From Gnetum montanum (lineage: Eukaryota; Streptophyta; Gnetopsida; Gnetales; Gnetaceae), in NCBI GenBank assembly GCA_015680685.1, contig MNCI01000177.1:139825-203824 (forward strand): 64,000 nt of DNA. Reading direction: 5' to 3'. Under the pieces are notes generated by a model. That model ran no database searches. It worked only from the letters and a program-made list of their open reading frames with translations, and was not told where the DNA came from. Position 1 is the stretch's first letter, and each line of letters starts with the position of its first letter. This document shows positions 21,875 through 33,804 of this stretch, one piece after another. The position numbers and the translations under genes are program-made.

Positions 21875-22574
21875 TGTGTCCATAAGGCTATCCTCAAAGC
21901 CATATGAAGATAAGGATGCTAAGTCACAGCATCTGAGTCATAGTGTCTATCTAGATAAGTGTGTGAGTCATTGGCATGGCTTGTATGCCAAACCCCCTAC
22001 CTCAAGCTATAAATAAGAGGCACGACCCTGAACAAAGAGAGAGGGATGGGAGAGAGTGAAGATATATGAGAGAGAGTCCTGAAAGTTTGTAGTAAGTCTA
22101 CATGTCTATAATATGAAGCTTGAAGATATAGAACTTGGTCTCACAATTTCCATAATGTGCATATTCATGGGTCTGGCATTGATAGTTTATTCTCGACTCG
22201 CTGCTATATTTCTTTGAAATCTGCTTGCATTGTGTTTGCTATGAGAACCCTGGTACTACAATAATTGTCTCTTGATTAGGTGTACCCTAATTAGTCACTG
22301 CCTGAATCGATTGCATTTGCTAAAGAAAGGTTAGAAGATTGTCTAGGGAAGTTGTCCGATAGCATTGCTCCATCCTAAGAAGCACCGAGAGAGAAGAGTG
22401 CATTGTTGACGTTGAGCCCTATCATTATATCATGGATGTGATATGGCTTACCGAGTCTTCTAGATCATGTCTGAAGCATTCATTCCTACATTTTGATATT
22501 CCTGCTAGGTTCCACATAACCTTGAGATGAGCCCTGCATGCTCTAGCTATGACTCGTAGAGTCACACCCCAATC
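21875..22574 (+). promoter_or_regulatory. Viral intergenic promoter and leader, V1
   Basis: No long frame. Repeated TGAGTCA-type boxes (near 21940 and 21963) precede a TATA box, CTATAAATAAGAGGC, at 22007-22021. A leader of about 550 bases then leads to the primer site at 22575. This matches the pregenomic RNA promoter arrangement of caulimovirids. The same block recurs at 29150-29885. Confidence 0.75.
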
Positions 22575-22587
22575 TGGTATTGGAGCC
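22575..22587 (+). other. Viral tRNA-Met primer binding site
   Basis: TGGTATTGGAGCC resembles the initiator tRNA-Met site (TGGTATCAGAGCC) used by caulimovirids and many plant retroelements, with two or three changes. Confidence 0.75.
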
Positions 22588-22696
22588 TTGTTAGATAGTG
22601 AGCTAGAAAATCCACTCACTAGCCATGAATGTTGGCATTTAATGGGATTGCTCTAACCAAGTAGAATGGGATGCTCCTGGATGGAAAGCAAAAAAA

Positions 22697-23466
22697 ATGA
22701 TGCCAGAAAACATCGCATCTCTTGCAGAAACTCTCTTCGACAAAGATCAAAGGTACATGCGTCCAAATAGTTTTGCTGCATTATATTGGGATATGTTAGC
22801 TAAACCCATTGCTGAAAGAATAGCTTTGTTTTCTAAATACTATTGGTCTATGGGAACTTGTTATGTTTTTACGCCCAACTTGATGATCCATGAAGTCCCT
22901 AAACCTTCTCTATTTCATTGTAAAACTGTTTTAAGTTGTGTCCTGAACTTGATGAACCTTTGCTACCTCCTTCAACCTCAAATACGCCAAAAGTTGTTTT
23001 TGAAATTTCTGCATTGTCTGATGATGAATTTGAAGCCATGTTGGATCCTAAAATCACCCAAATAGAATCCATTGATAAATATGATTATAATTATTTGTAC
23101 CCTGGAACATCCTCAACCTCCTGAATGATCCCTGTGATTCCTAACCTAAACCACGATTCCAGTCCATTTGAAGAACAAGATAAAATTCTGTTAGATCGAG
23201 TTGCTGAAGGATCAGCAAGAGTCTATGATGAACTCACAGACCCTGTATATGATGAAGCTACAGAAGCTGCTATTCAACATGAAGAAGATCTGAGGTTTCA
23301 AGCTCAAATTTTGAACATGATTGTTGAACAACAAATTGAGGATCAAGAAGACGAATTAATGGTTCCATATCAAGATGATGAAGATATGATAGATACTGGT
23401 GGTTATGGAAATGGTTATTATGAAGATGATGGAGAAGTTTATCATCAGATGCATATGTTCAGATAG
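22697..23466 (+). pseudogene. N-terminal acidic region of the viral polyprotein
   Basis: Two frames joined by a frameshift near 22936 and one in-frame stop near 23122. The second half is strongly acidic (QQIEDQEDELMVPYQDDEDM) with a Tyr/Gly stretch before the stop at 23464. No known domain seen. It is contiguous with the movement protein after one stop, so it was probably one polyprotein. Confidence 0.6.
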
Positions 23467-23472
23467 AATAGT

Positions 23473-24289
23473 GTGCAGTTAACTAAAGCTGAATCAGAAT
23501 CTGGAGAAATTTCAGAAGCTCAAAAGGAAATCATACCATTTGCTGAAGCAATGAAGAAACATAAGTCATTTTTATCCTCTGAGCACAAAGATCTCAAATT
23601 TCCAGATATTCCAAAGGATTCCATTTACAACTTTGCAAATACCTTCTCTGCAAGACTATCTACTTCCATCAAGCAAACAGAAACTCTTTTGGATATCAAA
23701 GGTAAAGGCATTCGTCCTGTATTTTTGCCAATGTTTACAGATGCAGAAATTGATAAATGGAAGAAGAAAAATCATCATTATGTACATATAGGTCAAATAG
23801 ATATCATAGTTAGTACAAATTTTAATTATGATATTGGTGCCCAATATCTTGTTACTCTGTTAGATAGTCAAGTTATTAGAGATGGAATTAGTAGTGATCC
23901 CGAAACTGCTTGGGAAAAAGCAAAGATCTACCAGTTTCAAGGAAAATTAGATGTAGATGCCCTTTGTACTGTTCAACAAAATTTTCAGTTAGCCTTAGCT
24001 GATGATTTTATCAGAAGTGCTTTGTGTTGAAGTGCATGGAGTTGAATTGCTACCCGGTTTGGTATATGCTGCAATAGTCGCTAGAGGCACATTTCAATTA
24101 TCTAACATGATTCTATTGAATCACAAATTGAAATGGGGAGTTCAGTTTCCTAAAGGAAGTCAAAATCTTATCAAATGTGAAAGAAGTATTCAAGCACTAG
24201 GTTATGTACAGTCATTTCCAAAGAATCAAAATCTTATGCAAGATCATGAGTTCAAAACTTATGAAAAACCCAAATTCAGATGGAGTTAA
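23473..24289 (+). pseudogene. Viral movement protein (30K type)
   Basis: IYNFANTFSARL, then HHYVHIGQIDIIVSTNF and GAQYLVTLLDSQVIRDGI, is the pattern of the 30K-family movement proteins of caulimovirids. These enlarge plasmodesmata for cell-to-cell spread. A stop after DDFIRSALC (24027) and a shift to the next frame split it; the rest (GVELLPGLVYAAIVARGTF, to 24289) continues in the overlapping frame. Confidence 0.7.
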
Positions 24290-25219
24290 TATCCAATCCA
24301 AAAATTTGGAAGATCAGCAGTAATCACTCTTGAGGCAATTCCATCAGTTCTACCTTTGTGCAAGCTATCCGAGAAACCAAGTTCTTCTAAGAAAACTGAA
24401 GGATCTACATCACCAAATTTTGATACTCAAGGTACAATGTTTATGTTTCAACATAGGTTAAATATGTTTTCTCCTACAAGCTACAGATAAATTGGTGATC
24501 GAAGAATACTTAGTGGTGGAAGGTGGCCTCCTCAAGCTGCTTATGCTACAACAATGTCTCAGATTGACCCTCCTCAGACAAGAGCAGATTATAGCTATTT
24601 TCTTGAACATTATCTGAATAGTGTAATAGATCAGCAGTCAGAAATTCATCAATTAAACTACTTGGTTCATTGGACATCGTATGCTTCAAGGCATATAACT
24701 CATATTGAAGATTAGTTAGAGACCATTGAAGGTGGAGTTGACTGAGTTGGAGATTAGTGTAGCTAACTGTCAAAAGAAATGACAAATCATATGGAAGCAT
24801 ATGATGCAATACAAAAATCTAGAGAAGATGCCAAGAATTAAAAGAGACAAGCGAGCAAGAAAGTTTTGAAATTCTATGAGATTTTCACCTTGGAAAATCA
24901 AATGAAATTACCTATTCAACCTGCAAAGGAGAATAGACCCACTCTTGTCCAATCAGTGCCTTAGTCGACAATTGATGCCAGAGACAAAGCCCTACCTGAA
25001 AAGATCAAAATATTAATGGAAGAAAAGAAGGAAAAGAAAGCATCAACAAGTTAGCCTACAATGCAACCTACAGCGCCTCCATCAGAAGAAGAATTAGCAG
25101 TTGTCAAGTCTGAACCTAGAACACCTAAGCTTATATTAGAAGAATGCCAACAAAGGATTATGATGGCTAGACGACAACCAACAAGACCGTGGCAAAGACC
25201 TACAGTGAATCCTCCTCCA
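24290..25219 (+). pseudogene. Viral polyprotein spacer region
   Basis: Broken frames with helical, Gln/Lys/Glu-rich text (RADYSYFLEHYLNSVIDQQS near 24583, KIKILMEEKKEKK near 25003) and a Pro-rich stretch before the coat-protein region. Function not recognised. The position suits a virion-associated or linker segment. Confidence 0.5.
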
Positions 25220-26270
25220 GCATTTCAATAATGGCTGGTAGCAACTATTCCAGTCATCGATATTGACTATTTACCACCTAAAGAGGTACTTCATGCTCTA
25301 AGGTTATGGATAGATCAGTTAAGAATAGCAATGAATATTCTTAATATGGATGAAAGAACTACCATAATTGGAGCCTTCATAAGAGCAGCCGAAAAGATTT
25401 ATCATTGGTGGGAAAGTGCTACACATGAACAACAAGAGAAAATACTCCAAACAAGTTTGCATGGTGTATTTGCTGCCTTAGTTACTAAATTCACAGTGGA
25501 TTTTTCCTCTAAGTTAAGATTCAAAGATAAAATTTTGTTAAGTCAAAGAAAGTTAAATTATTTGCGCTATTTTGAGTAATTTAGCATAGAATATGCAAAG
25601 GAAGTTTACAGATTGACATTACACAGAGATCAGATGATTGATTATTTGTATCTAGGAAGTTTACCTACTAAATTAGGTCAAATGGTGTTGTATAAAGCAT
25701 TGGAGAAAGATGTAGATTTATCTTTCACTTATTTCATTGATGTAGTCCATATGGTTAGACAAGAGCTACAATTTGCATGCTATAATGTCTCTTTACAAAA
25801 GCTATTACCGTCAGCCGAAGTGTGTAATAATCTAGATGGAGTTGATTCTTTTGGTCCTCCAGCCCGAGCTCCCCGAAGAAATCCAAAAGGGTATGTAAAG
25901 TAAAGAAGTTTCCCAAGATTCTCAAAGAAAAGATGGATGGCCCGAAGATCATTCAAGCCAAGAAGGCGAAGATTCTTTGCCAAATGAATAAGTGGCCCAA
26001 TAACGAAAAGATCAATCACTTGTTATACCTACAAGCACCAAGGTAATTATGCATATGAATGCCCTCATGGTTTAAAGAAAGATGGTGAAAAGCTTAAAGA
26101 ATTTTTTGAAGCTTATCCGGAACGGGAACCAGTTGATGATCCCCAAGAACATAATGAGCAGTGTTTCTCCATTCAGTTGATTTCAGATTCAAAATAGAGT
26201 CCATCATTAGATTCAGAAGCATCTTCAAAAGAAGAATAAGAAGAACCAGTTGTTGGAAGAAGTAACATGT
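25220..26270 (+). pseudogene. Viral coat-protein region with zinc knuckle
   Basis: The core is ILNMDERTTIIGAFIRAAEK to LRYFE (25331-25579), then a stop and VYRLTLHRDQMIDYLYLGSL (from 25604). A very basic stretch (KKRWMARRSFKPRRRRFF, about 25924-25980) precedes a CCHC-type knuckle at 26021-26062. There the second Cys is Tyr and the His is Asn. By family it would wrap nucleic acid in the capsid; two of four zinc ligands are lost here. Confidence 0.65.
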
Positions 26271-26756
26271 TGTAAGGACTTCTAGACATGGATGTTACAG
26301 ATGGAGAATGGTTCTCCAACATTTCGCTAGATGAAATCAGACATACAACTAACGACCAGTCAGGATTATATGTTAACTAGCAAGAATTAGAAGATTGGTT
26401 AGAATCAGATATATCAAATGATGAGCATAAGTGGGAAACAAACAAAGATCTAGGAGATCCAGAACCAAGCATCTTGTCAACATTTGGTTGCAAGGAAACT
26501 TTACCAAAAGTTGGAACTCAAGAAGACACTTCAACAGATGATGAACTGCTAGAAAAGATTGTGCAGAAAATCCCCAAGTTTCTGATAACTCCTTATTAGA
26601 AGAACTTTCCTGTCAACTTAGAAGTAAAGAAGGCTAGAATTAAGTAGAAAAAGCTTGCTCCTGAACTTCAACATCAAATCAAACATTTACTGTCTCTACA
26701 TAGCATGTTGCTAATACTAATCAAAGTTGTTGTAGATGGAGATAAGAAGTGAAGAA

Positions 26757-27420
26757 AATATCAAGCCTTCATTGACACAGGTGCTACTTTAAATTTTTTC
26801 CATAAGAATTTGTTAGAAAAATGGAAAGAAAACACTAAGCTAGTTACTTTAGAAACCATGAATGGTGTTAGAAGTTTATCACATTTTGCATTTAATATAT
26901 CTATCTCTTTCAATGAAGAGTATGTTGGCACAACCAATTTTGTGCAAGTTTCAGATAGTGAATTTGACATTGACTTAGGAGCACATTTTATGGATAGTAT
27001 AGGTCCTTACAAAATTGGTCTAGATATGATAGTATGTTCATCTCCATTTCAATACCCTAGACTAAAGATAATTATAGGAAGGATCCAGCAACTATGCAAA
27101 GAAACAAGCACCCTCAGTTGAAGCAGTTCAAACAAAATCCTATAGTTTTAGAGATAGTTTCACAATATGAGATGGAAAACATTGCAAGAGCAAAGTATCA
27201 GAATTTGCAACAGCCCAAGAAAGCTCATATAGATTTAAATACTGAAGACCATAAGCTAGTTCCGTGTTTTCAGGAATTACAGTCATGTTGTTGTGAACAC
27301 CCACTAGAATTTTGGGACAAGGATAGTCCAGTGGCTTTTATTCCAATAGTTTATAATATCCCATTTCAAAGTAAAAAAATCCTACTCAACATAGCAGATA
27401 TAGAAGAAATGGAAAAATAA
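26757..27420 (+). pseudogene. Viral aspartic protease and pre-RT segment
   Basis: FIDTGATLNFFH has the catalytic Asp-Thr-Gly (Asp codon 26774-26776). It continues to YPRLKIIIGR near 27070 in one open frame. After a stop, a second open stretch (27094-27420) leads to the start of RT with IEEMEK. The DTG triad residues are intact, unlike the rest of the copy. Confidence 0.75.
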
Positions 27421-28620
27421 ATTGAAGAATTTCTAAAGAAAGGATTAATTAGACCTTCATAGTCTAATTATTCATGTGCAAGTTTCATTGTTCGCAACCA
27501 TGCAGAAGTAAAATGAGATAAACATTCCATTGAATGTTGTAACCATTGATGATAAATGGCCATTACCAAAAAAGGAGAATTTAATCTAGAAAGTTGCAGT
27601 GAAGTTTTATTTTAGCAAGTTTGATTGTAAGAGTAGATACCATCAGATCAAAATCTCAGAAGAAGACATCCATAAAACTTCTTTCAGCACACCTCAAGGA
27701 TTATATGAATGGAAAGTGATGTCGTTCAGCCTCAAGAATGCCCTGTTGCAGTTTCACCATTGGATGGATAGATTGTTTGGAAGGTACCATGAATTTATTG
27801 CTAACTATATTGATGACTTACTGATTTTCTTAGAATCCATAGAAGAACATGTCAGCCATTTGTAGCAGTTTGCTAAAATATGTCAGTAGTATGGAATTGG
27901 TTTCTCCAAAGATCCACAAAATTTTCAAATTGGAAAAAGAGAAATAGAATTTCTCAGAGTCCAACTCAAAGATGGAAAGATATACATGCAGCCAGACATC
28001 CTCTAGAAGATCACTCAGTTTCCTGATCATCTTAAAAACAAAGAACAGTGTCTCAAGTTTTTAGGATGTGTAAATTATGTTTCTAAGCATATTGATAAGT
28101 TTTCTGATAGGACTATAGAAATAAGATGGTGTAAGAATCAAGTCCCATTTGTCTGGACAAAGAAAGCTTTAGACACTGTAATTCAACTGAAAGGTGAATG
28201 TCAGAACCTACCGCCTCTAAATCTAATCATCAAAGGTCCATTTGTGTTAAATATGGATACAAGCTATGATGCTTGGGTAGCAGTTTTATTAAAGAAAGGT
28301 CCCAAGAATGATGAGGAGATTTACACCTATGCATCAGGTGCATTCCACAAGCATGAATTAAATTATTGGCCAGCTGAAAAGGAAATACTTGCAACAATCA
28401 GAGGATTGGAGAAATTCCATATCTATTTAATTGAAGGTCCTTTTATTTTGCGTATTGATTTAGCTAATCTTGTAGCCTTGTTAAGAAGAAAAATAACACC
28501 TTCACCAAATCTCCAAATATTTTCTTGGTGACAGTTCTTATTAGCTCAGTACCAATTTTCTGTAGAAAGGATACTCAGACTAGTTAACTTATTACCTGAT
28601 GCTCTCACTAGAGAACTCAA
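27421..28620 (+). pseudogene. Viral reverse transcriptase and RNase H, V2
   Basis: RT begins near 27421 with stops. YFSKFDCKSRYHQIKISEED, TSFSTPQGLYEWKV and the catalytic YIDD (27805-27816) follow. The linker continues to 28240. RNase H reads TYASGAFHKHELNYWPAEKE, RGLEKFHIYLIEGPF and IDLANLVALL (28320-28480). Several TAG/TGA codons, for example near 27868 and 28005, prevent full translation. Confidence 0.85.
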
Positions 28621-28639
28621 GCCACAAGCCCATATAAAA

Positions 28640-29130
28640 ATGTTGCAGCCATAAGGAAGTAGTAGCTCTCAGAATCCATTATAAGACATGGATGATTGTC
28701 TATCATGACCATTAAATAGCTTAGAAGATAGAGTAAGATGGTATCACATGATTACCAAGTTCTTTCCCCAAGATTTGACAATGAGTGTAACCAAGCAATA
28801 TCCTACACTCGACTTGTTCATCAACATGGCCGAAAGAATTGATTGCGTGATCAACAACCTCAGATGGAGCTGCCTCAAGCCAAGAATTTTGACACATTTG
28901 TCTCAAATAGAAGTGCTCGACAAATTTTTTCTTATCCACAGGCCATTATTCCCGAATGACAATGCTAGAGCTTACCTCAACATCATCAATGGATTAACTT
29001 CTTTAAAGAAACAACTTGGTACGAGAATGAGCAGTTAGTTCCAAAGCCGTTACCATTGCCAGAGGAAGCGTCATCATCAACCCTAGCCAACATGTTGTCC
29101 AAACTATTGAAGCTGATAAAAGATTGTTCC
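28640..29130 (+). pseudogene. Viral C-terminal domain, V2
   Basis: Homologous to 21311-21874 but shortened near 28990 (a segment between INGL and TSLKK is missing) and frame-shifted after it. TKQYPTLDLFINMAERID is shared. Confidence 0.7.
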
Positions 29131-29885
29131 AATTATACCAAAACACACAGGAAAATATGTTCTATCCATAAGGCTATCCTCAAATCCATATGAAGATAAG
29201 GATGCTGAGTCACAGCATTTGAGTCATAGTGTCTATCTAGATAAGTGTGAGTAAAATCAAGATAAGTGTGTGAGTCATTGGCATGGCTTGTATGCCAAAC
29301 CCCCTGCCTTAAGCTATAAATAAGAGGCACAACCCTAAACAAAGAGAGAGGGATGGGAGAGAGTGAAGATATATGAGAGAGAGTCCTGAAAGTTTGAAAT
29401 AAGCTTGCATGTCCTTAATATGAAGCTTGAAGATATAGAACTTATGTTTGTAATCCTTGGTGTCGCAATTTCCATAATGTGCATATTCATGGGTCTGGCA
29501 TTGATAGTTTATTCTCGACTCGCTGCTATATTTCTCTGATATCCACTTGCATTGTGTTTACTGTGAGAACCCTAATACTGTAGCAATTGTCTCTTGATTA
29601 GGTGTACCCTAATCAGTCGCTGCCCGAATCGATCGTGTTTGTTGAAGGTTAGAAGACCAGCTAGGGAAGTTGCCCCATTGCATTACTCCGTCCTAAGAAG
29701 CGTTGAGAGAGAATAGCACATTGTTGATGTTGAGCCCTTTCGCTATAGCATGGATGTGATATGGCCTGCCAAGTCTTCTAGATCATGTCCAATGCATTTG
29801 TTCCTGCATTTTGACAGTCCTGCTAGGTTCCACATAACCTTGAGATGAGCCCTGCATGCTCTAGCCATGACTCATAGAGTCACAC
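29131..29885 (+). promoter_or_regulatory. Viral promoter and leader, V2, ending at the host junction
   Basis: It repeats the 21875-22567 block, with TATA CTATAAATAAGAGGC near 29314. It ends at GAGTCACAC (29877-29885), where the host array takes over; CACAC is shared by both. Confidence 0.8.
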
Positions 29886-31330
29886 TGACCAGCATGTGGC
29901 ACCTATGCTGCCAGCATATGGAGTTGAAGACTTGGTTTGGTATGGAAATTTTGACTAATTTTTGGCTTCTATAAACTCCTAGTATTAGCATTGTGTCTTA
30001 GGGAGTGAGATGAACTCATTTTGGGCTAGTTTAAAATAAAGATGAATTTTTTGAAAACTCAACATACTTGCCCATACACTATGTAGTGTGTGGGACTAGG
30101 GCTCTAGCATGTGGTAACTTAACACTTAGTTTCAAGAGCTTTTAAAATTAGCATTTTTGCTACCTTAGGTATTTAGGGCAACACATAGGCTTTAGTGATG
30201 AAAATGGCTATTTTGAAGCCAAGATAAGTTAAATAGAAATTACTTTAAAGTTCACATACTAGAACACATGCTGGGCAACATGTGAATCCTAGAAAAGAAG
30301 TCTGTGAGTGCCAAAATTCAACATTTCTTGGCTCCAACAAGGTCAAATTTTAGCTTGACTTCTAGTTTAGAATCCTCAAGATTTACTAGTTAAATTCCAA
30401 AAATTTTTAAGTGTTGCAAACTTGTTAAAACTTCCCATATGCTACCCCACATGTTGGCTAGCATGTGGGGTATGTGTGCTTAGTGTGTGAAATAGATATT
30501 AACCAATCTTGAGCTCATTTGACTCAATTTTTTGGGTTTCAAGGTGACTAATGACTACACCTAGGATTTGGTAATTTATAAGATGTTTTTAAGGCTATTT
30601 TGGGCTAAAACAAGGTTTATTTATGGTTGACATACTAGCCCACATGCTCACTAATGTGTGGAAGCTACTTTTCTCGTGTATGAAATCAAAATTTTAGTTT
30701 ATGGGGTCTTTTTGACTAGCCTTTTTACTACTCTATGTTCCTAAGTCAACATTTAGGCATGACATCATGAAGAGCTCAATAAGAGTTACCTAATCCCACA
30801 CACTACCTCACATGTTTTTCAACATGTGGGCACTATGTGCCTAGCATGTGAGGCTTAAACTTAGCTTTTAAGGATTAAAAAGTGGTTAAATCTTGGCTTA
30901 TCCTTCACATTAGGATCCTAGAATTCTGTTGGTTAAATTTTAAGCAATTTTAACTAATAGAAGTTGGTCAAAACACCCCTCATTCTACCCCACATGATAG
31001 CTAGTGTGTGGAATAAGGATTGACCCATTTTGAGCCTTTTTGACTTGGTTTTGAACTCTAGAACCATCATTATTAGTGCTTAGTATTTAGGGCTAAAATT
31101 TCCAAATTTTGAGGTTGTCACAAGGCTATTCAAGAGCTTGTTGATGCCCACATGTTGTTACACACATTGGCCAACATGTGGGATTCATGTACTCAACATA
31201 TTGATTGATTGTTAGATTTTACTTGGTCATTTTGGCTTGTTTCCTTGCATCTAGGAACTCCTATGATAATGTCTAAGGTTTTGGAGAGATTTGGAGTTCC
31301 ATTGAGCATTCCAAGTCAAGGTTGCAATGT
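29881..31330. repeat. Degenerate tandem array, unit about 187 bp (right part)
   Basis: CACATG/CATGTG-type inverted motifs lie at about 29884, 30074, 30262, 30440, 30635, 30798, 30978 and 31149. The stretch 29881-30816 is a diverged direct copy of 19389-20345. The rest continues the array beyond the left copy. Confidence 0.7.
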
Positions 31331-32836
31331 TAAAGTTAATTCAAATAATGGTTAAGACTCCTTATAATACTCTATAGGCTTCATATCTTATGAAGAATAA
31401 TCCCACATCACATAACCATGTTTTGCAATTAAACCCCAACATTTGGGATTTTTAGTATTTTATTTTTATTTAAACCTTGTGGGATCCACCCAATGTCAAA
31501 AGCTTCACAAGTGATAATCTCAACCAAACCTAATGTCTAGGGTATTTCCTTTTATGAACACTTGGTCCACTATGTGTCAAGTAAGCTTCCTAGCATGTTA
31601 AGTTCCCATCCACAACACATATGTACTAGGAGAGGGTTTGCACTCATTCCAAACTTGATTTCACCAACGTTGCATTTAAAAGAAAGTCTTGGCTATTAGA
31701 GTACAAATACTTGGTATTTTAGATTAAATTCCTACATTTATCCACCTTTGAGGATAATGTAGTTGCATTAGAAGGGGAGATTTTGGCTTCCATTGAAGAC
31801 AGGCTAAGGTAAAATTAGGCTTGTTGCAGCAATCATGTCAAAGAGAAAGGGATCATCAAGGAGAAACCCCATATTGGATGATGTAGATAAAGTTGAATGG
31901 ATCATATCCAGACTTCCAAATCTTTTTTCAAGTGAGGTATCTCCATCCAAGATGGCTAGCTACCCATCTTTTTCTATTTCTTACAAGTTTCTACCAAATT
32001 GTGGTGATGTTTGTCAATGTTTATGCTTGCCCTAATTGAAATTATTCATTTTGTCTAAGTTGAATACAAATTTTAGGATATGAAACTATGTATATATTGA
32101 AATTTTGGCTTTAGGGATTATTTCCATGAATATTTGAATTTTCTTGGAAGCTTGTTCCCAACATTTTTGCCCAAATTTTGGTGAAAAATAGCCAAATTTT
32201 GTTATTTTTTTATGATTTCATGGCAAAACATTTTTAGTTTCAAAGTCCATAGGGATATGATATGAGGTTTTATGGCTACATTAGAGGTAGAATCATGGTT
32301 TTTGAAGTTCATATGAATTTTTAATGAAATTTTACCAACCCAATGTATAACATTTTTCACTTTTTCTAAAGTTCTTCCTCTAAAAAACTAACAATATTGA
32401 TAATTATTTAGCCACTTGTGGGCTATGTTCATCTCCCTAGAGGTCACAAATGTAGTGTAGAGGGGCTCTAGATGAAGTTTTGAAATTTTTTATTTTTTTT
32501 CATATTTTTCCTAGAGGTTTTACTATAGTTGTTTCACCATAAAATAGGTTTTTTTGGCAAAATTCTAAGTAATTCTGAATTGATATATGAACTTTTTAAA
32601 GGATGTTAGTGTAGTGTTGGTGAAGGATTTAGGTTTTTTTTAGGCTTGTTCCTAATGTTTAAGGCTAGAAATAATTTTTAAAAGTTTTTGCAAATTCTTT
32701 TGGGCTATAGGAACTATGTTAATCAGTTGTAGTATTTGCACTAAGTTTTGGGCTCCTCCAATTGTTTTAATAGTGTTGGTTATTTTGGTTGGGGAATTTG
32801 GCTGTAATGGAATTTTCTCTAAGCATTTAGGCCAGC
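31331..32836. other. Non-coding segment with a small frame
   Basis: AT-rich. One 66-codon frame at 31835-32035 begins MSKRKGSSRRNP after an acceptor-like TTGTTGCAG, which might be a first exon of a transposon gene. Nothing else is recognisable. Confidence 0.35.
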
Positions 32837-33803
32837 TGATGAGAGTGGTTACTCTAATTATTAGAGCTGTTACTCTAGCAGTTACTCTAATTACTTGAGT
32901 GGTTACTCTAGCAGTTATTCTAATTATTAGAGTGGTTACTCTAGTAGTTATTATAATTATTAGAGTGGTTACTCTAGTAGTTACTTTAGAAATTATTCTA
33001 ATTATTAGAGAGGTTACTCTAATTTAGAGTAGTTTCTTTCAAGTCTATAAATATAGTGCCCAAGCGCACAATTGGAGAAAGTCTTTAGTAGTCAAGTAGA
33101 GAAACTCTTGTAGTCTATTTGAAAGTTAGAGTATTTTCCAAATGCTCATAGCAGGAGGTCTAAGTGTGGATGGATCTTTATTCAAGCATTGTGTACCTGA
33201 GCACACCTTGTGTATGGAAATAAAGACGATCTCTTTAATTCATCCTTACAGCACTTGAGATTTATTTTCTTACGCATTTCTTTTATTTTATTTTCTTATG
33301 CATTTATTTTATTTTATGCACTTTACATTTCTATTATTAGCATAACAATTCATTTTGATCAATTAAGCAAATCATTAAATTACACAAGCATGACTACTTC
33401 GAGCATATGTGTAATGCTTGGTAACCCAATAATGATTAGGGTTTGGTAATCCTAGCAGTGTTGCACTAGTTCAGAATGTGTACGAAAAGTGGGAATGGAT
33501 GCTAGTGTTAGGATTAGTTAGAACTTAGTTAATGAGTAGTTAAGTTAAATTAGTCACTTAGTTACCTCTCTCCTTCCCTACTAGAATAGGACATAAAAAC
33601 ATAAAAGCTATAAAAATCATATGCCCCAAGCTTACTTAACCATACAATTGTGACATATAGGTAAGCTTGGAAAGAAAATGATCAACCAACCTATCCTTAT
33701 TCTAGAAGGACACATATGAACTTAGTCCTTGGAATTCGATTGGATTGTGCATGAAATGCTTGTATTCGTATGGTTGAGCATAGGGGTACCTCGCCGCTCA
33801 TCA
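32837..33803 (+). repeat. Element D 5' LTR
   Basis: 967 bp, TGATGAG to CTCATCA. It is about 60 bp longer than the 3' copy, mainly through extra units in the U3 repeat cassette. Confidence 0.92.
32843..33056 (+). promoter_or_regulatory. Element D U3 repeat cassette and TATA box
   Basis: GAGTGGTTACTCTAG units recur at 32897, 32930 and 32963 (33-bp period), mixed with CTCTAAT-T-ATTAGAG hairpins (7-bp arms, for example 32852-32866). The TATA box TCTATAAATATAG lies at 33044-33056. The 3' LTR has a shorter cassette (42130-42280). Confidence 0.8.
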
Positions 33804-33804
33804 T

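Larger units (their letters stand above)
20415..22574 (+). mobile_element. Endogenous pararetrovirus, partial copy (V1)
   Basis: Homologous to 27750-29885 of the longer copy V2. It starts inside RT, runs through RNase H, a C-terminal domain and the non-coding promoter region, and joins V2 head to tail at the primer site. It belongs to the Caulimoviridae type by gene order and promoter/primer layout. The copy is inactive. Confidence 0.85.
22575..29885 (+). mobile_element. Endogenous pararetrovirus, near full-length copy (V2)
   Basis: About 7.3 kb from the primer site to a junction 8 bases short of the next expected primer site. That is the genome size expected of caulimovirids. Order: acidic N-terminal region, movement protein, spacer, coat-protein region with zinc knuckle, protease, RT, RNase H, C-terminal domain, promoter. 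Stops and frameshifts occur in every module. The genus cannot be set from sequence reading alone. Confidence 0.85.

Noticed and set aside
31835-32035. Functional small Lys/Arg-rich protein gene
   Set aside because: No homology, no conserved second copy, and the stop follows in AT-rich DNA. It is kept only as a possible decayed first exon.
32843-33036. CRISPR-like regular repeats with 33-bp spacing
   Set aside because: There are no unique spacers, the units are contiguous and diverged, and they lie in the U3 of an LTR, repeated in the 3' LTR. It is a promoter repeat cassette.
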